Positions 21,912 to 30,254 of a stretch of 46,044 nucleotides of DNA are shown piece after piece. Source of the stretch: a virus. The DNA lies in the IMG/VR virus record IMGVR_UViG_3300024520_000128, positions 1-46,044 of that record. The stretch is one strand, 5' to 3'. Within the stretch, counting starts at the first letter, position 1. The number at the start of each line of letters is the position of its first letter. Below the pieces are notes generated by a model. That model saw nothing but the letters and a program-made list of their open reading frames with translations. It had not been told where the DNA came from and searched no databases. The position numbers were made by a program, and so were the translations under genes.

Positions 21912-22643
21912 ATGAAAGATGGTTTATGTTTAACTTGTAAAATAATTTTTATTCAACACGATTGTTATGATAGAAAGTATTGCTCTAGGAAATGTTATTT
22001 TGCTTCTTTGAAGGAGTCCATGAAAAATAATACTCGTGGGTTTCAGAAAAATATTAAAGTTGTTCATTCGAGGGAAACAACAGAGAAAATAAGAAAAGCT
22101 AATTTTGGGAGAAAAGCATCTAAAAAAGCTAGAAAGAAATTATCTATATCACATTTAGGAATTGTTGGAGGTATGAAAGATAAAAAACATTCTGATGAAT
22201 CTAAATTAAAGATGAGTCAATCAGCTAAAAAAACATTTTCTAATGGGAGGATTTCTTGGCAGAAAGGAAAGAAGTGTCCTCAGTTGTCTGGTAAGAATAG
22301 TCATTGTTGGAAAGGTGGCATAACAGAACTATACAATATGATTAGAAATAGTTTTGAAAACAAGCAATGGCGAAATGAAATATACAGAAGAGATAATTAC
22401 ACCTGTCAAGACTGCTTTAAAAGAGGTAACAATTTAGAAGCACATCATAAGTATAGATTTTCTTATATTTTGAGAGATTTTTTAAATGAATATAATCAAT
22501 TTAGTCCTACAGAGGATAAAGAAACTTTAGTGAGATTGTCAATCACATATAAGCCATTTTGGGATATTGATAATGGCGAGACTTTATGTCAATCGTGTCA
22601 CAGAAAAACATTTAATAAGAATGAATCTATAAGGAGGAGATAG
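21912..22643 (+). CDS. HNH homing endonuclease with NUMOD3-like repeats
   Basis: A 243-residue protein: N-terminal zinc knuckle (CLTCKIIF ... CSRKCYF), two NUMOD3-like DNA-binding repeats (RETTEKIRKANFGRK; SDESKLKMSQSAKK), and a C-terminal HNH core (RRDNYTCQDC ... LEAHHKYRF ... TLCQSCHRKT). Second free-standing HNH gene of the rightward operon. Base composition is more AT-rich than its neighbours, fitting mobility. It separates the ligase-like gene from the structural genes. Confidence 0.9.
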   Translation: MKDGLCLTCKIIFIQHDCYDRKYCSRKCYFASLKESMKNNTRGFQKNIKVVHSRETTEKIRKANFGRKASKKARKKLSISHLGIVGGMKDKKHSDESKLKMSQSAKKTFSNGRISWQKGKKCPQLSGKNSHCWKGGITELYNMIRNSFENKQWRNEIYRRDNYTCQDCFKRGNNLEAHHKYRFSYILRDFLNEYNQFSPTEDKETLVRLSITYKPFWDIDNGETLCQSCHRKTFNKNESIRRR

Positions 22644-23011
22644 TGAAGAAGATATTGATGATATTAATATTAGTTTTAATGGCAACTCCAGCCTTTGCAC
22701 AAAGGCGAGGACCATTACCTAATAGTTGGGCTAGTTGGTATCAGGTAACAGCTACAACTGAGATTAAAGTAACATTACCTGAAAACTCAAGAGATGTGTA
22801 TATTCGTAACGGCGGCAGTTCTAATAGTTTGTGCGTTAGCTTAAAAGGCAACACAGTAACAGATACTTGTGATGCTTCGGGCGCGAATACTTCGATAGTG
22901 CAGATAGCCGCAGGGTCTGAGATAGATTTAAGAGATTATACTACAAAAAGTCTTTCTTTGATTGGCGTAGGAGCTACAGCTAGTCCTGTGTCGGTGGTGG
23001 TTACTTACTAA
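22643..23011 (+). CDS. Exported beta-rich protein, 122 residues
   Basis: GTG start with AAGGAGGAGA upstream. Signal peptide MKKILMILILVLMATPAFA, cleavage before QRRGP. The mature part is a small beta-sandwich-like domain (TEIKVTLPENSRDVYIRNGG ...) with two Cys that could form a disulfide. Resembles short adhesin-type domains found in phage heads and fibres. It overlaps the HNH stop by one base. Confidence 0.6.
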   Translation: MKKILMILILVLMATPAFAQRRGPLPNSWASWYQVTATTEIKVTLPENSRDVYIRNGGSSNSLCVSLKGNTVTDTCDASGANTSIVQIAAGSEIDLRDYTTKSLSLIGVGATASPVSVVVTY

Positions 23012-23244
23012 TGGCAGAAGAGCAAAGAATACACTCTAATGTATTTAAAAAGCCGCCTGAGGTTGTTTTAGATAAACGGTTTAAGGTTCATAACAACTTG
23101 CCGTTAATGTCAATAGGACAGATGGAGGTGATGTTAAAGGTTTCGAATGTTGATTTAGTAAAAGATGAAAACTTAAATGAGTCGAAAGAGTATACCTTAG
23201 AGATTACAAAAGCAGAGGTTATTGAGGTAGAGAGTAACGTATGA
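23011..23244 (+). CDS. Small beta protein, tandem family copy 1
   Basis: A 77-residue protein: MAEEQRIHSNVFKKPPEVVL then a strand pattern with LPLMSIGQMEVMLKVSNVDL and YTLEITKAEVI. The L-x-x-M/L-x-x-G-x-x-x-x-x-x-x-V rhythm is shared with the next three genes, suggesting four diverged paralogs. Unknown function; a minor virion or capsid-surface role is inferred from position. Confidence 0.55.
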   Translation: MAEEQRIHSNVFKKPPEVVLDKRFKVHNNLPLMSIGQMEVMLKVSNVDLVKDENLNESKEYTLEITKAEVIEVESNV

Positions 23245-23435
23245 CAGTATTAGAAAGAAAAAAAATACAGCCTGAATTTAAGATATTTGATATGTTTGTG
23301 CCTAACTTGTCTGAGAAAAAGCCAGGAGATGTATTTAAGGCAATCATTAATTATAAGGTAACAGATAAAACAAAGAGTTTTACAATGTTAAAAGTTACAT
23401 TTGTTCATATAACTAATACACAAAGAAAACAGTGA
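23241..23435 (+). CDS. Small beta protein, tandem family copy 2
   Basis: A 64-residue protein; KKPGDVFKAIINYKVTDKTK and FTMLKVTFVHI follow the same pattern as copy 1, with a G-D at the turn. Starts on ATGA of the previous stop. Confidence 0.55.
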   Translation: MTVLERKKIQPEFKIFDMFVPNLSEKKPGDVFKAIINYKVTDKTKSFTMLKVTFVHITNTQRKQ

Positions 23436-23442
23436 GGTATGT

Positions 23443-23682
23443 ATGCCACATCCAGATTTTGAGCCAATAGGTCCAATAAAGGGTTCTAATGAGCCTGATG
23501 CAATAGTTTCTTTAGATTTTTCACTATTTCCTTTCGCTCGAAGGCTGGAGGTTGGAGAAAAGGGGATTATGGAAGTTGATGGGATTATTGTTAGAGAAAG
23601 AGTTGACGAGGAAGATGATAGCGTAATAAAAACGGTTAAAATATCTAAGGCTAACATGAAAAAAGAAAATGCGAGGTTATAA
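23443..23682 (+). CDS. Small beta protein, tandem family copy 3
   Basis: A 79-residue protein; LEVGEKGIMEVDGIIVRERV and IKTVKISKANM repeat the same strand order. Weak SD (GAGGTATGT). It ends on the next ATG (TAATG). Confidence 0.55.
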   Translation: MPHPDFEPIGPIKGSNEPDAIVSLDFSLFPFARRLEVGEKGIMEVDGIIVRERVDEEDDSVIKTVKISKANMKKENARL

Positions 23683-23894
23683 TGTCATTAGATACAGAAA
23701 TAATTAAAAGGTCTTTTGGTTTGCCTGAGGTTGAGGTTCCTGTAGAGATGGCTCTTGACCTTGAGGAAATGTCCGTAGATGACGATGTAAGTGCTTTAGT
23801 ATCGTTTAAGGTTATCGGTAAGAGTGAGAATGAGACTAAGATTTTAGTTAAGAGCTTTATTGTTAAATCAACTAAAAGGATACAAGATGCTTAA
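23682..23894 (+). CDS. Small beta protein, tandem family copy 4
   Basis: A 70-residue protein; LDLEEMSVDDDVSALVSFKV and TKILVKSFIVK match the common pattern. It overlaps the start of the connector gene by 8 bases (ATGCTTAA). Confidence 0.55.
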   Translation: MSLDTEIIKRSFGLPEVEVPVEMALDLEEMSVDDDVSALVSFKVIGKSENETKILVKSFIVKSTKRIQDA

Positions 23895-24834
23895 TTATAC
23901 AGAGTTAAAGACACATGTTGCTACACTAGCTCAAAGATCAGGCGACACTTCGTATATTACAGACATAGGTGTTTGGATTAATTTAGCACAAGATCATTTA
24001 TTTAAGATATACGACTATTGGGATGCACTTAAAGCACAGATTGATTTCACCACAGTAGATGGTACAGCACTTTATTTCTTCCCTGCAGATTTTCATAAAC
24101 CGTTTAGAATGTATGACATTACTAATAATAGACCAATAAATATAGTTGACGAACTGCCTTACTTTGATGCGAATATAGCGAATATTGCGGATGCCGTAGA
24201 AGCTGATCCTAATACAGCGTATATAAAAGAAGTTTCGGGTGTGAAGGTTCAAGTAAGCACTTCAGGGGACACAGTACAAGCTAAAAGCTCCTCAGCAAGT
24301 GATACAAGTGTTGACGTAAGAGTAGAAGGATATTTAGATTCAGGGCTTACGATAGTGGGGTACGAGGATATTACAGTTACAGGGACGACAGCGGTGGCAG
24401 GGACTACTACTTTCTATAAGATTCTTCATGTAAGCAAAGGGGCGGATAGTGTTGGGTTTATCACGTTAGAGGATTCTTCTGCTGTAGATTTAGCTATATT
24501 AGAGTCAATACAAAGGGTTTCTAGGTACAAAGCTTTTCGGTTAGGTAAGATACCAGACGACTCTACTACCTCGATCAGAGTTCTGTATAAGAAGAAACTT
24601 AGAAAATTAGTAGACGATGACGATTATCCGTTTGTAGATGCAGACGAGTATTTAATAAATCAAGCGTATGCTTATGCTTTAAATCAAGAAAAAGAGTCCG
24701 AGTCAAGAGAGCAGTTAGTTCAACAAAGAGCTAATACAGCTCTTAGTATTTTATTATCAAGTGAACAAGATTCTTACGGACCAGACTACCAGAAGAAGTG
24801 GGTTAATTCAATGGCACAGGCACATAGAGCATAA
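23887..24834 (+). CDS. Head-to-tail connector/adaptor-like protein
   Basis: A 315-residue protein from ATG 23887 (AAGGATACAAG upstream); a longer frame to 23860 lies in the previous gene. The N terminus (YTELKTHVATLAQRSGD ... WINLAQDHLFKIYDYWDAL) and C-terminal helix set (DADEYLINQAYAYALNQEKE) are typical of podoviral adaptor or tail-completion proteins encoded just before the tail genes. A beta insertion (about 120-190, SGDTVQAKSSSASDT) resembles an added Ig-like domain. Confidence 0.6.
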   Translation: MLNYTELKTHVATLAQRSGDTSYITDIGVWINLAQDHLFKIYDYWDALKAQIDFTTVDGTALYFFPADFHKPFRMYDITNNRPINIVDELPYFDANIANIADAVEADPNTAYIKEVSGVKVQVSTSGDTVQAKSSSASDTSVDVRVEGYLDSGLTIVGYEDITVTGTTAVAGTTTFYKILHVSKGADSVGFITLEDSSAVDLAILESIQRVSRYKAFRLGKIPDDSTTSIRVLYKKKLRKLVDDDDYPFVDADEYLINQAYAYALNQEKESESREQLVQQRANTALSILLSSEQDSYGPDYQKKWVNSMAQAHRA

Positions 24835-26448
24835 ATGCGTAAATACTTATTTATATTGCTATCGTTCTTTCTCATAACACCTTGTTACGCACAACAGGGC
24901 ATGAGACAAGTTCGTATCTCTGACTTCTCAGGTGGTATGAACAGTTATAGTTTATCTGACGTATTAGAGCCTAACCAAGCGGCTAGTATGGTTAATGTGG
25001 TCATAAATAGACCAGGAAGGATTACTAAACGCAAAGGGCAGGCTTTATTCAACTTAGATGTAGGTAGCACAGCTTTTGTAGGGATAGGAAGGTTTGACCC
25101 TGACGCAACAACTTCTTATTTAGTAGCCGCCTCGGGAACGGATGTAATTCGCTCTTTGTCAAGCAGCACTTCATGGACAGTGGCTAATCCTGCGAGTCCT
25201 TTGACTACAGAAAAGAATACTGAGTTCGTACAAGCAGACGACCTTTTATTTGTTCTAAACGGCTTCGATGCAACAGCTTGGTATACAGGATCTAAATGGG
25301 AAGAGTCTTTTGTCTATCCTTCTTCTCCACCTACGGCTTCAACAGGAGCTTGGCTTAGAAACTACCTCTTTCTAGCGGGTGCAACGGACGAGAATGATTG
25401 GGTTTACTTTAGTAACAATTTAGAACCTACGGTATTTGATGCGACAGATATTATTAAAATAAATACAGGTGACGGTCAGAAGGTTCAACACATGGAACCT
25501 TACAGATTAAACGAACTTATTATTTATAAAGAACGAAGTGTATTTGTATTAGACATTTCAGGGGATTCGCCGTTTTCTTTAACTGCGCCTTGGACAGTAC
25601 AACCTATTTCCACGGTAATAGGAACAGACGCCCCGAGATCAGTAGTTAGTTTAGGTAATGACCAGTGGTTTTTAAGTAGCGAACCGATTGCGATACGATC
25701 TTTAAATAGGACTGAGTTTGATAAGATATTGGTTAATATGGTTTCTGCTCCGATACAAGATGTTTTTGACCAGACAGGGTTAGTTAAATTAAATGTAACA
25801 AAGGTAGATAAGTCGGCAGCGATACTTTTTGATAACAAGTATATAATTGCAATTCCGACAGGGACTTCTTTAGTAAACAACACGGTATTCGTACATGACT
25901 TTATTACGAGCAGTTGGTATAGGATTGATGGTTGGTTTCCTTCTGATTGGATTGAGTTTGATAATCGCCTTTTTTATATTGACGCGAATGATGGCAGGGT
26001 TATTGAATGCTTTTCAGGAACGATAGGTGATTGGGAAGAAGGACCTAACTTTATAAACTCAGGCAGTGATCCAACAGTAGGTATACAGTTTGAGTACGTT
26101 TCAAGATCAATAGATTTTGATTTACCAGAGAACTTTAAAACTCCAGAAGCTTTAGAAGTTGAGTTGGCGGCAACAGGTAATTATAATGCAGGTGTGTATA
26201 TAAACAGAGATTTAAAGGGGTGGGTTAAGGTAGGAACGGTCAACCTCGCAGGCACAGCTACGACACTCCCGACTACCTTACCTTCCCCGCTTAACGAAGA
26301 GGGATTTAGTAGAAAAACGTTTCATATTCAAGATCAAGGGGAGTTTAAGAAAATCCAAGTTAGAGTTAATCAATTAGCTTCAAATCAAAGTGTTCAGTTG
26401 AATAGAGGGACTATTTTTGCACGCCCAAAACCCTGGAGAAGGGAATGA
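24835..26448 (+). CDS. Tail protein with an added Sec signal peptide
   Basis: A 537-residue protein. MRKYLFILLSFFLITPCYA is a clear signal peptide. Directly after it comes MRQVRISDFSGGMN, which resembles the normal start of a common podoviral tail protein (VRISDFSGGMN ... PNQAASMVNVVINRPGRITKR). A signal peptide thus seems fused ahead of the ancestral Met. The rest is a beta-propeller-like body with a C-terminal beta domain. Probably a tail nozzle or stopper component. The start codon follows the previous stop with no strong SD. Confidence 0.65.
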   Translation: MRKYLFILLSFFLITPCYAQQGMRQVRISDFSGGMNSYSLSDVLEPNQAASMVNVVINRPGRITKRKGQALFNLDVGSTAFVGIGRFDPDATTSYLVAASGTDVIRSLSSSTSWTVANPASPLTTEKNTEFVQADDLLFVLNGFDATAWYTGSKWEESFVYPSSPPTASTGAWLRNYLFLAGATDENDWVYFSNNLEPTVFDATDIIKINTGDGQKVQHMEPYRLNELIIYKERSVFVLDISGDSPFSLTAPWTVQPISTVIGTDAPRSVVSLGNDQWFLSSEPIAIRSLNRTEFDKILVNMVSAPIQDVFDQTGLVKLNVTKVDKSAAILFDNKYIIAIPTGTSLVNNTVFVHDFITSSWYRIDGWFPSDWIEFDNRLFYIDANDGRVIECFSGTIGDWEEGPNFINSGSDPTVGIQFEYVSRSIDFDLPENFKTPEALEVELAATGNYNAGVYINRDLKGWVKVGTVNLAGTATTLPTTLPSPLNEEGFSRKTFHIQDQGEFKKIQVRVNQLASNQSVQLNRGTIFARPKPWRRE

Positions 26449-27746
26449 GAAAGTATTTGTTTATATTAATGTTATTCATTAGTACCTCTGTTAGTGCTGG
26501 TACGATAACTATGCCTCAGTACGGGACAGGGGACACTTTGACTGCGGATAACCTTAATACAAGGTGGAATCTTAATACAAATACTCTCAATGGGGGACTT
26601 GACAATAATAACGCCGATGTCGATGATGGCTTCAGGTTCATTGAGATAGTTTCCTCTCTACCAGCTGCGGGTACTCAAGGCAGGGTAGTATTTAATACAG
26701 ATGATAACTTACTTTACTTTGACACAGGTTCTGAGTTTGTAGTTTCTTTAGTTTACTCAGGTACGGCAGCGAATGGCGATTTAACTTATTTCAAGACGGA
26801 TACCTGGAATTTACTTACGTCTGCTGTTCAGGGTAATGTTATTTATTACGATGGCACAGATTGGGTGCATTTAACTAAGGACACATCAAGCGAAAGATAT
26901 ATTTCAAATACAGGAACAGATAATAACCCTATTTGGGATCAGGTAGATGTAGTAGGTGGTTTAAGTATAACTGGTGGGAAACAAGGCGATATTTTCTTCG
27001 CCTCTAGCCCTACGTCTGTTGCGAGGTTAGAGCCAGGAACATCAGGGCAGATACTAGTAACGGCTGGCGTGGGTGCTGATCCTGCGTGGTTGTCTAATGT
27101 GAATTATTTTGATTCCGACGAAACTACTTTTATGGCTGTCGCCAATGGTTTGACAAGTTTAGATTTATCCCCAATACATAACGCTGTTACATTAACAAGC
27201 ATGACAGTAGCTGAGTTGAAAGAAGGAAGTGACTGCAGAGGTCCAACAACTTGTCTTGATTTTGATGGTAGCGCGGATTTCTATTCTATAGCTGATAATT
27301 CTTTTTTAGATAGCTGGACAGAACTTACTTTTGAGGTTTGGATGTTTAAGGATACTACAGGAGTAGAGTCTATTTTTGATAATACAACAGGAGCGTTTCA
27401 GTTTGATTTCAGAGATTCAACGATGGATCTTCTGCTTGATTTATCGGGTACGGACGTATCTGAAGCGTTTACGCACGGTTTATCAAGTAATGGAACTGGG
27501 CAATGGGTACATATTGTATTAGTTTTTGATACACTAACTTCAGTTACATTGTATATTAACGGGTCTGTCGCAGATTCTGTTTCAGAAGGTTCAGGTACTT
27601 TAGTTGCAATGTCTGGTGGAATGAAAATAGGCGTAGATGATTCAGGATCAGGTAGTTTTTTTGAAGGGAGAATTTCGGGAGTTAGGTTTTTAAATAGAGC
27701 TTTAACGGCAACAGAAATATCGGATAGATACAATTCATTCAAATGA
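26445..27746 (+). CDS. Fibre/adhesin with signal peptide and LamG-like domain
   Basis: A 433-residue protein: signal peptide MRKYLFILMLFISTSVSA, a fibre-like N-terminal part (NLNTRWNLNTNTLNGGLD; LVYSGTAANGDLTY), and a C-terminal LamG/concanavalin-like jelly roll (about 270-433: CLDFDGSADFYSIADNS, WTELTFEVWMF, GQWVHIVLVFD, VTLYINGSV, FEGRISGVRFLNRALT). Such domains bind surface glycans. It overlaps the tail gene by 4 bases. Likely a receptor-binding virion protein, although exported. Confidence 0.7.
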   Translation: MRKYLFILMLFISTSVSAGTITMPQYGTGDTLTADNLNTRWNLNTNTLNGGLDNNNADVDDGFRFIEIVSSLPAAGTQGRVVFNTDDNLLYFDTGSEFVVSLVYSGTAANGDLTYFKTDTWNLLTSAVQGNVIYYDGTDWVHLTKDTSSERYISNTGTDNNPIWDQVDVVGGLSITGGKQGDIFFASSPTSVARLEPGTSGQILVTAGVGADPAWLSNVNYFDSDETTFMAVANGLTSLDLSPIHNAVTLTSMTVAELKEGSDCRGPTTCLDFDGSADFYSIADNSFLDSWTELTFEVWMFKDTTGVESIFDNTTGAFQFDFRDSTMDLLLDLSGTDVSEAFTHGLSSNGTGQWVHIVLVFDTLTSVTLYINGSVADSVSEGSGTLVAMSGGMKIGVDDSGSGSFFEGRISGVRFLNRALTATEISDRYNSFK

Positions 27747-28177
27747 TAGAACAAAGAAGATTAACGCCTATAGAAATAGATTACTTGCTTGAACAAGCTC
27801 CTGACAGTGAAACACGGAATCTTAAAGACTATCTAAAAGAGAACAGATTAAACGCATACGATTTCTTTGATGAAGAAGGTTGCGAGAATGACGGAATAGT
27901 GGTTGACGGTGTACCTATGTACTTAGCGGTTTTGGTTAAGAACGAAGATAGCGAATTTGAACTATGGACTGTTGCGAAGCCTATTGATAAAGCACAAGCA
28001 AGTTTATATAAGATTTCTAAACGACAACTAATGAAATGGCGAGACAAGCATGGACCAATATACGCAACAATGGAGAAATCAAGCCCTAAGAACTTATTTT
28101 GGACTCAAAAGATGGGATTCCGAACTGTATATGAAGATAACGATATAATAAAGTTCAAGTTGAACGGGAGGATATAA
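27743..28177 (+). CDS. Internal virion protein, GNAT-like (T7 gp13-like)
   Basis: A 144-residue protein; WTVAKPIDKAQASLYKISKR, then YATMEKSSPKNLFWTQKMGF and a hydrophobic last strand resemble the degenerate acetyltransferase fold of T7 gp13 (internal virion protein A). It precedes two internal-protein genes as in T7-like phages. The catalytic acetyl-CoA loop is not evident, so it is likely structural or assembly-related. Confidence 0.65.
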   Translation: MIEQRRLTPIEIDYLLEQAPDSETRNLKDYLKENRLNAYDFFDEEGCENDGIVVDGVPMYLAVLVKNEDSEFELWTVAKPIDKAQASLYKISKRQLMKWRDKHGPIYATMEKSSPKNLFWTQKMGFRTVYEDNDIIKFKLNGRI

Positions 28178-28179
28178 AA

Positions 28180-29052
28180 ATGGGATGTTTCGGAGGCGGC
28201 AAAAAGCAGGTGGCTACACAAATACCAGATGCACCTCAGTTCTTATCAGGTGAAGCAGGTACTAGACAAGGCTTTGATCTAGCAAGAGAACTTTTTCCTT
28301 TCACTCTAGGCGCAAGAGAGGGTCAAGCAGAGGCGTTTAGTACACCTGAGAGGGCAGAAGAGTTCTTTGGAGGATTTGGTCCTACGAGCGTTGAAGAGGC
28401 GGCATCTAGCGAGTTAGGTAGGCAACTAGAAAGGCAACTTCGGCAAAGACTCTCTTTGTCAGGGCTAGCTCATTCTCCTGCATTGGCTCAACTAGGTAGT
28501 CAAAAAGACATCGGATTAGCTCAAATGCTTCAACAATTAGGGCAACAACGAGCTTTTGGAGTAGCCGAAGCTAACTTAGGTATTGATCCACAGAACGTGT
28601 TGAGACCTATTACGAATGATATTTTTAGTCAAGATCAACTACAAGGGCAATCTAATTTTAATGTAGATTTATTAAGGGCGCAAGAAGCTTCTAGGGTGCA
28701 GAACTTTAACAACATACAAGCTAACAAGAAAGCTGCGGGGATTAAAACACTTTTAGGTACTGCCGCAGGTGCTTTAGGCGGAGGATTCCTATTGGCACCA
28801 GCATTGGCAAGTGCTGGAGTAGGATCAGCCGCAGCAGGTGCAGGCTTTGGATTAGGTGGCTCTGGAGGTTTTCTTGGTTTCGCGAGTCCAGGTTTATTAG
28901 GAACATTAGGAGGTGCAGCTTTAGGTGGGGGCATAGGTTCTTCGCTAGGAGGAGGCTCTCAACCCGCTCCGCTGAATTTAGGCGGGGCATTTGATATTAA
29001 TCAATTTCTTGCTGACCAAAGAAGAGGTCGCTCGCAAGAAACACTCTTTTAG
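28180..29052 (+). CDS. Internal/ejection virion protein (T7 gp14-like)
   Basis: A 290-residue protein: MGCFGGGKKQV, a Gln-rich helical centre (RQLERQLRQRLSLSGLAHSP), and a Gly/Ala hydrophobic segment (about 195-265, GTAAGALGGGFLLAPALASA) that can insert into membranes. Composition and order match podoviral ejection proteins that enter the host envelope during infection. It follows the GNAT-like gene with 2 bases between. Confidence 0.65.
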   Translation: MGCFGGGKKQVATQIPDAPQFLSGEAGTRQGFDLARELFPFTLGAREGQAEAFSTPERAEEFFGGFGPTSVEEAASSELGRQLERQLRQRLSLSGLAHSPALAQLGSQKDIGLAQMLQQLGQQRAFGVAEANLGIDPQNVLRPITNDIFSQDQLQGQSNFNVDLLRAQEASRVQNFNNIQANKKAAGIKTLLGTAAGALGGGFLLAPALASAGVGSAAAGAGFGLGGSGGFLGFASPGLLGTLGGAALGGGIGSSLGGGSQPAPLNLGGAFDINQFLADQRRGRSQETLF

Positions 29053-29063
29053 GGAGAATAATA

Positions 29064-30254
29064 ATGGCTGACGGAACAGGATTTAGTACCGCACCTTTAC
29101 AGAAGCAAGTAAGTTCTTTGATAGATTCGCTTTCTGCTAATAGAAAAAGAAAGCAAGATTTTAGCGACAAGATACAGCTGTTAATGTTAAAAGAAAAAAT
29201 AGCACAACAGTTTGAATCTCCTTCAGATAAACTAATTAGATCAGCAAAAGAAATTGAAGCTGCAGATACGGCAGGCAGACCTGACATTGCAAGAGCTATT
29301 AGAGATAGAGTTGCTAGAGGTATCGAGGTTGGAGATCAAGGGGCTAATCAAGGGGGTTTTGGGCAAATCCCTCAACAAGCTTCACAGTCTCAACCACAAG
29401 ATCAATTTGGTCAGTTAGGGTTGGCACAAGCACAGCAAGAGATTCCACAGCAATTTCCACAATCATTAGCTGGACCCCAAGACTTGATTTCTTCTGAATT
29501 TAAGCAAAATAAATTTGGTGAAATTGAACCTAGTAAAATAAAATCTGTGAGTGGTGTTAGAGCTTTAAAAGAAGCTGAAACAGCTACGAGTGAAAGTGTT
29601 AAGAAGTCGTTTAAATTAACAGATGATTTTGTTAAGGCTAATAGAAACTTTTTAAGAACCACCGCATTGTTTAGTGGAATAGTTGCTCAGTTAAAGGGAA
29701 AAAAGAAAGAACAAGGTGGTTTGGGGTTGGCTCAAGGTGCTTTTGGGGCTGGAATGTCTAAGCTTAGAGTGCCAGGGTTTGGTAGAACTGCTTCTTTTAC
29801 TGGTCAACTAGATGAAACAGCTATCGGTTTAAATAGTGTATTAACTGGTCAAAATAGGGTAATTAAATCTGTTGTAGAAATGATACGAGGAACTCTCCCG
29901 AATGAATTTGATCCAGATGATTTTGCTGCGAGTAAGATTGCTCAGAGTGTGTCAAATGCTTTTAAATTAAACAAATCTTTCGAGTTGGGTATATTGACTC
30001 CTGAAGAAATAGAGAATCTATCCAAAGGTGATGCGAATTTTGATTTAGAAAGTAGACTTAATGAGATTATAAAATTAACGCCAGAAGATAACGCTAATTT
30101 AGAAAGAATGATACAAGGCATTCTGCAAACTCCTGCTACTAAAGAAAGAAGTCTTGGCTCACCCAAGAAAGAAACTAAAGAAGAATTGAGAAAATTTGGC
30201 GGAATTAATTCTAAAGAACCTTTAAAAATATTAAGCATTGAAAGAGTTGAATAA
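29064..30254 (+). CDS. Internal virion protein, 396 residues
   Basis: Largely helical with a Gln-rich stretch (about 95-140, QQASQSQPQDQFGQLG) and charged C-terminal half. Located between two other ejection-type genes. No enzyme motif seen. Preceded by AGGGAGAATAATA and overlapping the next gene by one base. Likely part of the internal core or ejection machinery by context. Confidence 0.55.
   Translation: MADGTGFSTAPLQKQVSSLIDSLSANRKRKQDFSDKIQLLMLKEKIAQQFESPSDKLIRSAKEIEAADTAGRPDIARAIRDRVARGIEVGDQGANQGGFGQIPQQASQSQPQDQFGQLGLAQAQQEIPQQFPQSLAGPQDLISSEFKQNKFGEIEPSKIKSVSGVRALKEAETATSESVKKSFKLTDDFVKANRNFLRTTALFSGIVAQLKGKKKEQGGLGLAQGAFGAGMSKLRVPGFGRTASFTGQLDETAIGLNSVLTGQNRVIKSVVEMIRGTLPNEFDPDDFAASKIAQSVSNAFKLNKSFELGILTPEEIENLSKGDANFDLESRLNEIIKLTPEDNANLERMIQGILQTPATKERSLGSPKKETKEELRKFGGINSKEPLKILSIERVE

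Noticed and set aside
28635-28990. Pro-rich minus-strand frames opposite the ejection protein
   Set aside because: They arise from Gly/Ala codons of the plus-strand gene read backwards; no SD or conserved pattern.
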